Source: Pseudoalteromonas fuliginea (GTDB lineage: Bacteria; Pseudomonadota; Gammaproteobacteria; Enterobacterales; Alteromonadaceae). Taken from it: 64,000 nt of DNA. The DNA lies in NCBI RefSeq assembly GCF_000690055.1, contig NZ_JJNZ01000002.1, positions 1-64,000 of the forward strand, given 5' to 3'. Position 1 is the stretch's first letter, and each line of letters starts with the position of its first letter. The position numbers were made by a program, and so were the translations under genes. The notes beneath the pieces were generated by a model, which saw only the letters and a list, made by a program, of their open reading frames with translations, did not search any database and was not told where the DNA came from. This document shows, in pieces, positions 8,811 through 16,979 of this stretch.

Positions 8811-9866
8811 ATGAACTTTAGACTTTTACCAGAATGGGCCGAGCAAGACGCTGTTATGCTTACATGGCCTCACAAAGACACCGATTGGGCCGACAACTTA
8901 GCGCGTGTAGAACCTGTATATATAGAACTTGCTAAACACATAACAACGCAGCAACAGCTTGTTATTGTGGCGCATAACAGTGCCTTAAAAGTGCATATTA
9001 CAGCTTTACTAAATAGTGCTAACGTCTCTCTTAATCGTGTTCATTTTGTAGTAACGCCTACTAACGATACATGGGCGCGCGATCATGGTCCGCTTACTTG
9101 CGCCGCTATTGATTCACCAGAGCAATTAAAAGTATATGATTTTACTTTTAATGGTTGGGGCAATAAATTTGAAAACGCATTGGACAATCAAATTAATCGT
9201 ACTTTGGTAAAAGAGCTAAGTAGCACAAACAACCAATATCAAGCGCTCGATATGGTACTTGAAGGTGGCGGTATTGAAATAAACGAGCACGGTGTGTTGC
9301 TAACAACCAGTGAGTGTTTGCTTAATAAAAACCGTAACCCTGATTTAAACCCAAATGATATTGAAGCACTTTTAAAAGAGCACTTAGGCGCGACCAGTTT
9401 TTTATGGGTTGAACATGGCTATTTAGCGGGCGATGACACCGACAGCCACATTGATACTTTAGTGCGTTTTGCACCAAATAATACCCTTGTATATGTGCAG
9501 TGTGACGATAAAACTGATGAGCACTTTAGCGCACTTGATGCGATGGAAAAACAACTAAAAACCTTTAAAACTGCCGATAACACCCCATATAACTTAATTG
9601 AGTTACCGTGGCCAAAAGCCGCTTATGACGATGAGCAAACACGCTTACCGGCTACCTACGCTAACTACTTAATTATTAATAATGCTGTGCTTGTGCCAAC
9701 GTATAATGATGCCAATGATGAGCGTGCTCTTGCGCAAGTTCAAAAAGCATACCCACAACACACTATTATTGGCGTTAATTGCCAACCAATAATTGAACAA
9801 TTTGGCAGCCTGCACTGTATTACAATGCAATTACCTCGTGGATTTTTAGCTGGAGCAGCACAATGA
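8811..9866 (+). CDS. aguA: Agmatine deiminase
   Basis: Converts agmatine to N-carbamoylputrescine and ammonia in the arginine-decarboxylase route to putrescine. The 351-residue protein has the guanidine-modifying-enzyme signatures: TWARDHGP (88-94), EGGGIEIN (151-158), the catalytic His in DDTDSHIDTLVRF (His213), and the nucleophilic Cys336 in GSLHCITMQLPRG. Full length for the family, cytoplasmic. It overlaps aguB by 4 bases (ATGA), so the two consecutive steps are encoded together. Confidence 0.95.
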   Translation: MNFRLLPEWAEQDAVMLTWPHKDTDWADNLARVEPVYIELAKHITTQQQLVIVAHNSALKVHITALLNSANVSLNRVHFVVTPTNDTWARDHGPLTCAAIDSPEQLKVYDFTFNGWGNKFENALDNQINRTLVKELSSTNNQYQALDMVLEGGGIEINEHGVLLTTSECLLNKNRNPDLNPNDIEALLKEHLGATSFLWVEHGYLAGDDTDSHIDTLVRFAPNNTLVYVQCDDKTDEHFSALDAMEKQLKTFKTADNTPYNLIELPWPKAAYDDEQTRLPATYANYLIINNAVLVPTYNDANDERALAQVQKAYPQHTIIGVNCQPIIEQFGSLHCITMQLPRGFLAGAAQ

Positions 9867-10756
9867 CAAGCCCTGCAAAATTAACCGTTGCATTAGTGCA
9901 ACAAAGCAATACCGATAACGCTCAAGACAATATGGCAAAATCAATGAGTGCCATTCGTGAAGCAGCTCAAAAAGGTGCAAAACTGGTTGTACTTCAAGAG
10001 CTACACCGAAGCCTCTATTTTTGCCAAACCGAAAATGTTGACGTATTTGATTTAGCCGAAACCATTCCAGGCCCTAGCAGTAATGCCTTAGGTGAGCTTG
10101 CTAAAGAGCTAAGCATTGTTATTGTGGCCTCTTTATTTGAAAAACGCGCTACGGGCCTTTATCACAATACTGCGGTTGTATTAGAGCAAGACGGCAGTAT
10201 TGCAGGTAAATACCGCAAAATGCATATTCCTGATGATCCAGGTTTTTACGAAAAATTTTACTTTACCCCAGGTGATATCGGTTTTGAGCCTATTCAAACC
10301 TCAGTGGGTAAATTAGGCGTGCTAGTATGTTGGGATCAATGGTTTCCTGAAGCTGCACGTTTAATGGCAATGGCTGGCGCTGAGGTATTAATTTACCCAA
10401 CCGCTATCGGTTGGGATCCTAACGACGACATTGCTGAGCAAACTCGTCAAAAAGATGCGTGGGTTATTAGCCAGCGTGCCCATGCTGTTGCCAATGGCGT
10501 GCCGGTAATTAGCTGTAACCGCGTTGGCCATGAAAGTGACCCTAGTGCGCAAAGCGATGGTATTTCGTTTTGGGGCAATTCGTTTATTGCAGGCCCACAA
10601 GGTGAACTATTAGCAGAGGCTAATAATACTGATGAGCAAATTTTAGTAGTAGAAATTGATCAAAAACGCTCAGAAAACGTAAGACGTATCTGGCCTTTCT
10701 TACGTGATAGACGAATTGATCACTATAAAGACCTAACAAAAATATACCGAGACTAA
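9863..10756 (+). CDS. aguB: N-carbamoylputrescine amidase
   Basis: Nitrilase-superfamily amidohydrolase that hydrolyses N-carbamoylputrescine to putrescine, CO2 and ammonia, the step after AguA. 297 residues with the Glu-Lys-Cys triad visible: Glu46 in VLQELHRS, Lys119 in KYRKMHIPDD and Cys156 in LVCWDQWFPEAAR. Length normal, no signal peptide. A hairpin (GGCTCTTA / TAAGAGCC, 10775-10782 and 10788-10795) without a T tract lies between it and mfd. Confidence 0.95.
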   Translation: MTSPAKLTVALVQQSNTDNAQDNMAKSMSAIREAAQKGAKLVVLQELHRSLYFCQTENVDVFDLAETIPGPSSNALGELAKELSIVIVASLFEKRATGLYHNTAVVLEQDGSIAGKYRKMHIPDDPGFYEKFYFTPGDIGFEPIQTSVGKLGVLVCWDQWFPEAARLMAMAGAEVLIYPTAIGWDPNDDIAEQTRQKDAWVISQRAHAVANGVPVISCNRVGHESDPSAQSDGISFWGNSFIAGPQGELLAEANNTDEQILVVEIDQKRSENVRRIWPFLRDRRIDHYKDLTKIYRD

Positions 10757-10815
10757 GTAACCTTAACTCAAGATGGCTCTTACTTGCTAAGAGCCAACTA
10801 TAAATGGAGTAATAA

Positions 10816-13800
10816 ATGGCGTTTGAGCAATGGGCAGCCTTGCCTTGGGTAAAATCTCAAAAAGATAAAATTCAATGGGGCCAGCTAAGCGGAAGTGGTT
10901 TAAGTATTGCCATTGCTGAAGGCGTTAAACAACAAGACAACTTAGTCTTGATTGTTACGCCTGATACACCAAGCGCACTACGCCTTGAAACAGAATTAGA
11001 ATATTTATTACCCGATAACCCAGTCATGGTATTTCCTGATTGGGAAACTCTGCCATACGATCACTTTTCTCCCCATCAAGATATTATTTCAGCCCGTTTA
11101 GCCACTTTAAATACCTTAAAAAAAGAACAACAAAGTGTGTTAATTGTGCCTGTATCTACCTTAATGTTGCGCACAGCCCCGGCCTCGTTTATTTACGGTT
11201 CAACAATAAACTTTAAAGTGGGCGACAAGCTAGACACACATAACTTTCGTGACAATTTAGAGCAAGCTGGTTATTTAAATGTTCAACAAGTAATGGAGCA
11301 CGGCGAATACGCTATACGCGGCTCTATCGTTGACTTATACCCAATGGGTAGCCCGCATCCGTTTAGACTCGATTTTTTTGATGACGAACTCGACACAATT
11401 CGCTTATTTGATGTAGAAACGCAGCGTTCTGATGAAAAAGTAGATAAAATTGAGCTACTTCCAGCGCATGAATTTCCTACTAACGACGCTGATATTGAAC
11501 GTTTTAGAATAAGCTATCGCGAAAAATTTGGTGCAAGCTCGCAGCAAGACTCTGTATACATGCAAGTAAGCAAAGGTAACTGGCCTGCTGGTATTGAATA
11601 CTACATGCCGTTGTTTTTTGAAAAGCTCGCGACTATTTTTGACTACCTGCCAGATACAACAACCGTTATGCAGCTGGGTGATTTAGAGCATGCGGCAGAT
11701 AACTTTTGGCACGATGTAAATGTACGCTATGAAAACCGCAGAGTTGACCCACTTCGTCCATTACTTGAACCTAATGCGCTTTATCAGCCTATTGAAGAGC
11801 TGTTTTCTAATTTAGGCAATTTTGCACGTATTAGATTATCCCTTGCAAAGCTTGGCACTAAAGCAGGTAATAAAAACTTAAGCGTTAGCGAGCTGCCAGC
11901 CATTCGAATTGATCATAAACAGCATGAACCTTATGGCGCGTTTATAAATTATGTAGCAGAGCAAAAAAAGAAAAAAGGCCGCATATTACTCAGTGTTGAA
12001 TCGGACGGTCGTCGCGAATCATTGCTGAGCATTTTAAAACCAAGCGGTTTAAAATTTAAAGAATTTGAAACACTCGAACAATTTATAAAAAGTGCAAGTG
12101 ACGTAGGCGTAATAGTAAGTCCGCTCGAGCAAAGTGTCGTACTTGGCACTAAGCCAAGCCTTTCTATTATTACCGAGCAAGAACTGCTTGGCATAAAAGT
12201 ATCTCAGCGCAGACGCCGCAAGTACAAGTACGAAGCCAGCCAAGATGCACTAATCCGTAATTTAGCAGAGCTCAAAGAAGGTCAACCTGTTGTGCATCTC
12301 GATCATGGTGTTGGGCGTTACCAAGGTTTGCAAACAATTGATGCTGCAGGTGTAGTTACTGAGTTTGTTACGATTACTTACGCAAGTGAAGCTAAATTGT
12401 ACGTGCCAGTATCTGCATTGCATATGCTTAGTCGTTACTCTGGCGGTGAAGAAGCTAGCGCCCCGCTACATAAGCTTGGCTCAGATGCATGGGAAAAAGC
12501 AAAAAAACGTGCGGCTGAAAAAGTTCGCGATGTCGCCGCTGAATTACTCGACATTTATGCTCAGCGCCAAGCAAAACCTGGTAATAAATTTACCCTAGAC
12601 GCCCCTGCATATCGCCAATTTAGCGATAGCTTCCCGTTTGAAGAAACAGACGATCAGCGCAACGCCATAGAAGCCGTATTAGGTGATATGCAATCAAAGC
12701 AAGCCATGGACCGCTTAGTGTGTGGTGATGTAGGCTTTGGTAAAACAGAAGTGGCCATGCGCGCTGCTTTTGTAGCGGTTAACGATGATAAACAAGTGGC
12801 CATTTTAGTACCAACTACCCTGCTGGCTCAGCAGCATTATGAAAACTTTAAAGACCGCTTTGCTGATTTTCCTATTGAAGTAGGTGTACTTTCGCGCTTT
12901 AACTCCACTAAAGAGCAAAAAGACACACTTGAAAAAATGGCCAACGGTAAGCTCGACATAGTTATTGGCACACATAAACTTATTCAACAAGACATTAAAT
13001 TTAACGATTTAGGCTTACTTATTGTTGATGAAGAGCATCGCTTTGGTGTTCGCCAAAAAGAGAAAATTAAAGCACTGCGCGCTGATGTAGACATACTCAC
13101 ACTGACTGCAACGCCAATACCTCGTACACTTAACATGGCCATGAGCGGCATGCGCGATTTATCAATAATCGCAACGCCGCCTGCTAAACGTTTAGCAGTA
13201 AAAACCTTTGTGCGTCAACGCGATGTAGAACTAATACGCGAAGCAGTACTGCGAGAAATTAAACGCGGTGGCCAAGTTTACTTTTTACATAACAACGTAG
13301 AAACTATTGAGCGTGTTGCACAAGAAATTAGTGAATGGGTACCTGAAGCAAGTGTGACCACAGCTCATGGCCAAATGCGCGAGCAAGAGCTTGAGCAAAT
13401 AATGACTGACTTTTATCATCAAAAATACAACGTGCTAGTATGTACCACAATTATCGAAACCGGTATTGATGTGCCTACGGCCAATACCATTATTATGGAT
13501 AGAGCAGATAAACTCGGCCTTGCGCAATTGCACCAATTACGTGGGCGAGTTGGTCGAAGCCACCATCAAGCGTATGCCTATTTACTCACAGGTGACCCTA
13601 AAGCACTCTCTAAAGATGCGAGCAAACGCTTACAAGCAATCGAATCGTTAGAAGATTTAGGTGCAGGTTTTGCCCTCGCTACACACGATTTAGAAATTCG
13701 TGGCGCTGGTGAGTTACTTGGCGATGATCAATCAGGTCAAATGCAAACCATCGGCTTTAGTTTGTATATGGAAATGCTCGAACAAGCAGTAAATGCGCTG

Positions 13801-14289
13801 CGCGAAGGTAAAGAGCCAACGCTTGAAAACTTACTTCAAAAACAAACCGAAGTAGATTTAAAACTGGCTGCATTATTACCTGATGACTACATACACGATG
13901 TAAATGCACGCTTAGGTATGTACAAGCGCGTTGCTAGTTGTGCTAACCTTGATGATATGGATGAACTACAGGTCGAGTTGATAGACCGTTTTGGTTTGCT
14001 GCCTGATGCTGCTAAAAACTTATTTAGCCTGCAGCAACTTAAAATGCAAGCCAGTAATTTAGGCATTACAAAAATTGAAGCGAACCCTAAAGGCGGTTAC
14101 TTTGAGTTTAGCCAAGATACTAAGGTTAACCCTAGCTTCATCATTGGCTTGATACAAAGTGCGCCTAAGGTGTACAAAATGGATGGCGCAAATAAACTGC
14201 GCTTTGCAATTAGTGAGGCAAATGCCCGCGAACGCTTAAAAATGGTCACTGCAATGATTGCAGATTTCGAAAAAAAGGTTAGCCATTAA
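10816..14289 (+). CDS. mfd: Transcription-repair coupling factor Mfd
   Basis: ATP-dependent translocase that removes RNA polymerase stalled at DNA lesions and recruits UvrA. 1157 residues in the normal order. The UvrB-like N-terminal region is about 1-350. The CarD-like RNA-polymerase-interacting domain is about 480-550 (VVHLDHGVGRYQGLQ). The two RecA-like helicase domains carry Walker A GDVGFGKTEVA (about 636), DEEH (about 737) and LRGRVGRS. The C-terminal TRCF domain follows about 1000. The ribosome site GGAGTAATAA precedes the ATG. Its TAA shares one base with the csiV ATG, indicating translational coupling. Confidence 0.97.
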   Translation: MAFEQWAALPWVKSQKDKIQWGQLSGSGLSIAIAEGVKQQDNLVLIVTPDTPSALRLETELEYLLPDNPVMVFPDWETLPYDHFSPHQDIISARLATLNTLKKEQQSVLIVPVSTLMLRTAPASFIYGSTINFKVGDKLDTHNFRDNLEQAGYLNVQQVMEHGEYAIRGSIVDLYPMGSPHPFRLDFFDDELDTIRLFDVETQRSDEKVDKIELLPAHEFPTNDADIERFRISYREKFGASSQQDSVYMQVSKGNWPAGIEYYMPLFFEKLATIFDYLPDTTTVMQLGDLEHAADNFWHDVNVRYENRRVDPLRPLLEPNALYQPIEELFSNLGNFARIRLSLAKLGTKAGNKNLSVSELPAIRIDHKQHEPYGAFINYVAEQKKKKGRILLSVESDGRRESLLSILKPSGLKFKEFETLEQFIKSASDVGVIVSPLEQSVVLGTKPSLSIITEQELLGIKVSQRRRRKYKYEASQDALIRNLAELKEGQPVVHLDHGVGRYQGLQTIDAAGVVTEFVTITYASEAKLYVPVSALHMLSRYSGGEEASAPLHKLGSDAWEKAKKRAAEKVRDVAAELLDIYAQRQAKPGNKFTLDAPAYRQFSDSFPFEETDDQRNAIEAVLGDMQSKQAMDRLVCGDVGFGKTEVAMRAAFVAVNDDKQVAILVPTTLLAQQHYENFKDRFADFPIEVGVLSRFNSTKEQKDTLEKMANGKLDIVIGTHKLIQQDIKFNDLGLLIVDEEHRFGVRQKEKIKALRADVDILTLTATPIPRTLNMAMSGMRDLSIIATPPAKRLAVKTFVRQRDVELIREAVLREIKRGGQVYFLHNNVETIERVAQEISEWVPEASVTTAHGQMREQELEQIMTDFYHQKYNVLVCTTIIETGIDVPTANTIIMDRADKLGLAQLHQLRGRVGRSHHQAYAYLLTGDPKALSKDASKRLQAIESLEDLGAGFALATHDLEIRGAGELLGDDQSGQMQTIGFSLYMEMLEQAVNALREGKEPTLENLLQKQTEVDLKLAALLPDDYIHDVNARLGMYKRVASCANLDDMDELQVELIDRFGLLPDAAKNLFSLQQLKMQASNLGITKIEANPKGGYFEFSQDTKVNPSFIIGLIQSAPKVYKMDGANKLRFAISEANARERLKMVTAMIADFEKKVSH

Positions 14290-15125
14290 TGTTGCTAAAA
14301 AAATCGCTTGTTGTTTTATGCTGCTTATTTAGCAGCACTGCATTTGCAGAGCGTTGGTTTGAGGTTGAAGTACTCGTTTTTAAACAACTCCCCGCCCCTT
14401 ACTTACAAGAAGACTTTAGCCTTAAACACAAAGCTATTGAAGATAAGAACACCCTAGACTTACTAACGCCTCTTTATAAAGAGCAAGCAATGCAGGCCTG
14501 CATAGATGGCGATGAGCGTTTTCAAAAACGCTCATTTACCGACTCTTTAGTTAATCTAAATCCACAGTCGAATGTGTGTGACGATAGTATTGACTATATA
14601 CAAAGCTACGATGAACTCCCGGTAACGCCAATTGCTGAAACGCAAGAAACTATGGAACAAACCTATCTCTTATCACCTGAACAATTACAGTTTAAAACTC
14701 AATACACAGAGCTTGTACGAAAAGGATTAACACCTATTCTGCATACTGGTTGGCGCTTTGAAGAAGCGAGTAAGTCCCGTGCACCAAGCGTGCGCTTAAT
14801 TGCAGGTAAACATATAAGAAATAACATAAACACCATTCCTAGCTACTCAAACCCCGATTTTATCAGCTTACTAAACTCCCAACCTAAGCTATTTAACGAT
14901 CCAGATAAACTAAACGTTAATTGGGAATTAGAGGGCTTATTTAAAATCCATCTACGTCATTATCTCTACATAACAGCCGATTTTGATATCAGTCAAAAGC
15001 TAGAAAATGGCGACATAGAATCAGCCCGCTTTTCACAGTTTAGACGTGTGATAAGCAGCGAGATTCATTACTTTGATCATCCTCGTATGGGAATGATTGT
15101 ACAAATAAGAAAATTTAATCATTAA
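14289..15125 (+). CDS. csiV: CsiV-like periplasmic protein
   Basis: 278 residues with a signal peptide (about 1-20, ending TAFA before ERWFEVEVLVFKQ). The start of the mature part is the hallmark of the CsiV family, described in Vibrio cholerae as a cell-shape-integrity protein needed with peptidoglycan assembly factors when D-amino acids are present. The C-terminal part has HLRHYLYITADFDIS and the IRKFNH end, with beta-rich character. Position directly after mfd, with start and stop overlapping, is also where many gammaproteobacteria carry it. Confidence 0.85.
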   Translation: MLLKKSLVVLCCLFSSTAFAERWFEVEVLVFKQLPAPYLQEDFSLKHKAIEDKNTLDLLTPLYKEQAMQACIDGDERFQKRSFTDSLVNLNPQSNVCDDSIDYIQSYDELPVTPIAETQETMEQTYLLSPEQLQFKTQYTELVRKGLTPILHTGWRFEEASKSRAPSVRLIAGKHIRNNINTIPSYSNPDFISLLNSQPKLFNDPDKLNVNWELEGLFKIHLRHYLYITADFDISQKLENGDIESARFSQFRRVISSEIHYFDHPRMGMIVQIRKFNH

Positions 15126-15151
15126 TCGTATTTACCAAATAGGAAATAACA

Positions 15152-15403
15152 ATGAAAAAACTCCTCATTATTGTGGCTACACTTAGCCTTGCAGCTTGTT
15201 CAAAAGTAAGCTTAGAGAATTACGAAAAAATAGAAATCGGAATGGATAAAACTGAAGTAGAAACACTATTAGGTAGTGCGGATAACTGTGTAGAAAAAAC
15301 ACTTCATACTAATTGCGTTTGGGGTGATGAGACTAAAAATATAGAAATCACATTAGTATCAGATAAAGTAACTTTATACAGTAAGCACGGTTTAACTAAA
15401 TAG
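15152..15403 (+). CDS. Small lipoprotein with BamE/SmpA-like fold
   Basis: 83 residues with a lipoprotein signal (LSLAAC, lipidated Cys16). The mature sequence NYEKIEIGMDKTEVETLLGSADNC matches the pattern IxxGMxxxEVxxLLG of BamE/SmpA and DUF3862-type small lipoproteins. It is followed by two further cysteines (CVEKTLHTNC) that may form a disulfide. Serine at +2 suggests outer-membrane sorting by the E. coli rule. A clear ribosome site (AGGAAATAAC) precedes the ATG and a strong terminator follows. It is only 26 bases after csiV and may be co-transcribed. No specific function can be given. Confidence 0.8.
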   Translation: MKKLLIIVATLSLAACSKVSLENYEKIEIGMDKTEVETLLGSADNCVEKTLHTNCVWGDETKNIEITLVSDKVTLYSKHGLTK

Positions 15404-15415
15404 ACGTATACTTAT

Positions 15416-15453
15416 AAAAAAGGAGGGCAGATTTAAATCTGCCCTCCTTTTTT
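15416..15453. terminator. Bidirectional intrinsic terminator
   Basis: A long perfect palindrome, with arms AGGAGGGCAGATTT and AAATCTGCCCTCCT (15421-15434, 15435-15448), is flanked by six A on one side and six T on the other. It terminates the plus-strand mfd-csiV-lipoprotein run and could also stop minus-strand transcription from the 15523-16875 gene. Confidence 0.93.
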
Positions 15454-15522
15454 ATACTAATTGCATTGAATTAGTGAGTTATTTAATTCGCTAGAATGAT
15501 CATGTTTTTAATAAAAGGCGTA

Positions 15523-16875
15523 TTATTTTGTAGAATAAATAAGTTCTATATTAACTATTTTACTGCGATTAAGGGTGATTTTATAACGTTGGTAAAGCTT
15601 TTTATCCTCTTCAGTTAACACCAGCACCATGTTTAATTGATAGCGCCTTTCTACTGCCTGCTTAGAAATTTTATTACTGTCTAAATGATATAACTTGCCC
15701 TCTCCCCGCTTTAAGTAACGTGCAAACGGTGCAAGGTTAAAATGTAATGTTTGCTGTAGCGTATCGTAACCTGGTAAAAATTCTTTTGCGCTTACACGCG
15801 TTTCACTTGCAAAATGCAACCACTGAGCCGCTTGTTTATTTTGCTGACGACGTTTTGAAAAGATAGATTTAACTTCTTTAGGGATTTTTTTAAAACGTGT
15901 GTATTCGAGCCAAATAAACTGACTCGCTATTTTATCTTTAGTAATGCTATTTTTAAAACTAAATCGCCATTTAGGTCTACCCTGCACAATAGCCCGCCAG
16001 ATTACACGTGTTATGTCTTCTTTAAATATTTCTCGTAAGCCATAGATCAGCCCTAAAATCAAAATAAGGGTTGCAGTTACTTCTGTAAAACTTGAGCGCG
16101 CGTTTAATATTACCACCATCACAAAAGCCATTATAACCGCCGTCACTGTGCCTTTAACCAAACGTTTTAGATAGCTATTCAAAAATCGCGTTTGCCGCTG
16201 TAATATAACGCCATGCTCAATTAAGCGTTGTAGCAAGCGCATCTTATTCGTTATTCGATTAGCATCTTGCATGGTGGTTTCAGAATTATAATTTTTATCA
16301 GCGCGGTACGTATTTTCATTTTTACAAAATTGCAGTAACTCATTACGTTCTTTTGCATAATCGCTGCTACGTGGACCTTCATCTAAAAGCTTTAAAAAAG
16401 ATTGCTCAACATGCCAACTCAAGTAATTATCGGCATTGGTAAAAAATGGCAGTAACTTTTCATCATCAGGCGTATATCGACGCAGCTTTTTTAAAAGTCC
16501 TTCACTTTGTTCGTACACTTCATTGGCGCGTTTATAAAAATCATCAGCCTCGCTAATTTTTAACGCATCTTTTATATCGGCGTCGAGTGCTAAACGTACT
16601 TGGTAACAGAATAAATTAAGATTTTGCCGGTAATCTTGCTGTTCGCCTTTGTTTTTACTAACGAAACGACTTCGCACCAAGGGCAAATGAATATTATTAG
16701 CGTTATACGCTAAGTGCGATTTAAAATGGTTATTAAAGTAGGATTCTTCAGTGAGGGTTTGCGGATTAATCCCCATTTCGTTCGGAATCGAAAAGTACAG
16801 ATCAATACGCTGCTCAGAACGGGGGTTCAGTTCTGGTTCAATGACAAAAGATAAGTTTTCGTCTTGTTTTAACAA
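15523..16875 (-). CDS. Unrecognised two-TM protein
   Basis: 450 residues that I do not recognise. The sequence shows a long charged N-terminal half (1-235) with helical stretches, two close transmembrane helices (about 243-258 and 265-281), and a basic C-terminal part (282-450) ending in a probable beta segment. No signal peptide, so both large parts probably face the cytoplasm with a short periplasmic turn. A helical YEQSEGLLKKLRRYTPDDEK and a basic KVFSK-like run after the membrane are visible but diagnostic of nothing I know. Upstream is a receptor gene separated by a terminator, so it is likely an independent transcript. Codon use looks native. Confidence 0.8.
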   Translation of the reverse strand: MLKQDENLSFVIEPELNPRSEQRIDLYFSIPNEMGINPQTLTEESYFNNHFKSHLAYNANNIHLPLVRSRFVSKNKGEQQDYRQNLNLFCYQVRLALDADIKDALKISEADDFYKRANEVYEQSEGLLKKLRRYTPDDEKLLPFFTNADNYLSWHVEQSFLKLLDEGPRSSDYAKERNELLQFCKNENTYRADKNYNSETTMQDANRITNKMRLLQRLIEHGVILQRQTRFLNSYLKRLVKGTVTAVIMAFVMVVILNARSSFTEVTATLILILGLIYGLREIFKEDITRVIWRAIVQGRPKWRFSFKNSITKDKIASQFIWLEYTRFKKIPKEVKSIFSKRRQQNKQAAQWLHFASETRVSAKEFLPGYDTLQQTLHFNLAPFARYLKRGEGKLYHLDSNKISKQAVERRYQLNMVLVLTEEDKKLYQRYKITLNRSKIVNIELIYSTK

Positions 16876-16932
16876 TCAGCTCTCCTTCTAATTTACTCTT
16901 TAAGTGTACTTGCCTCCTTCGTTTTGTTCAAT

Positions 16933-16960
16933 AAAAAAGGCCCAGTAAACACTGAGCCTT
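16933..16960 (-). terminator. Terminator of the TonB receptor gene
   Basis: On the minus strand, AAGGCTCAGT / ACTGGGCCTT (16951-16960 and 16937-16946, one G-U pair) with a 4-nt loop is followed by a T run. Confidence 0.85.
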
Positions 16961-16979
16961 AATGAATTTATATTGCTAA

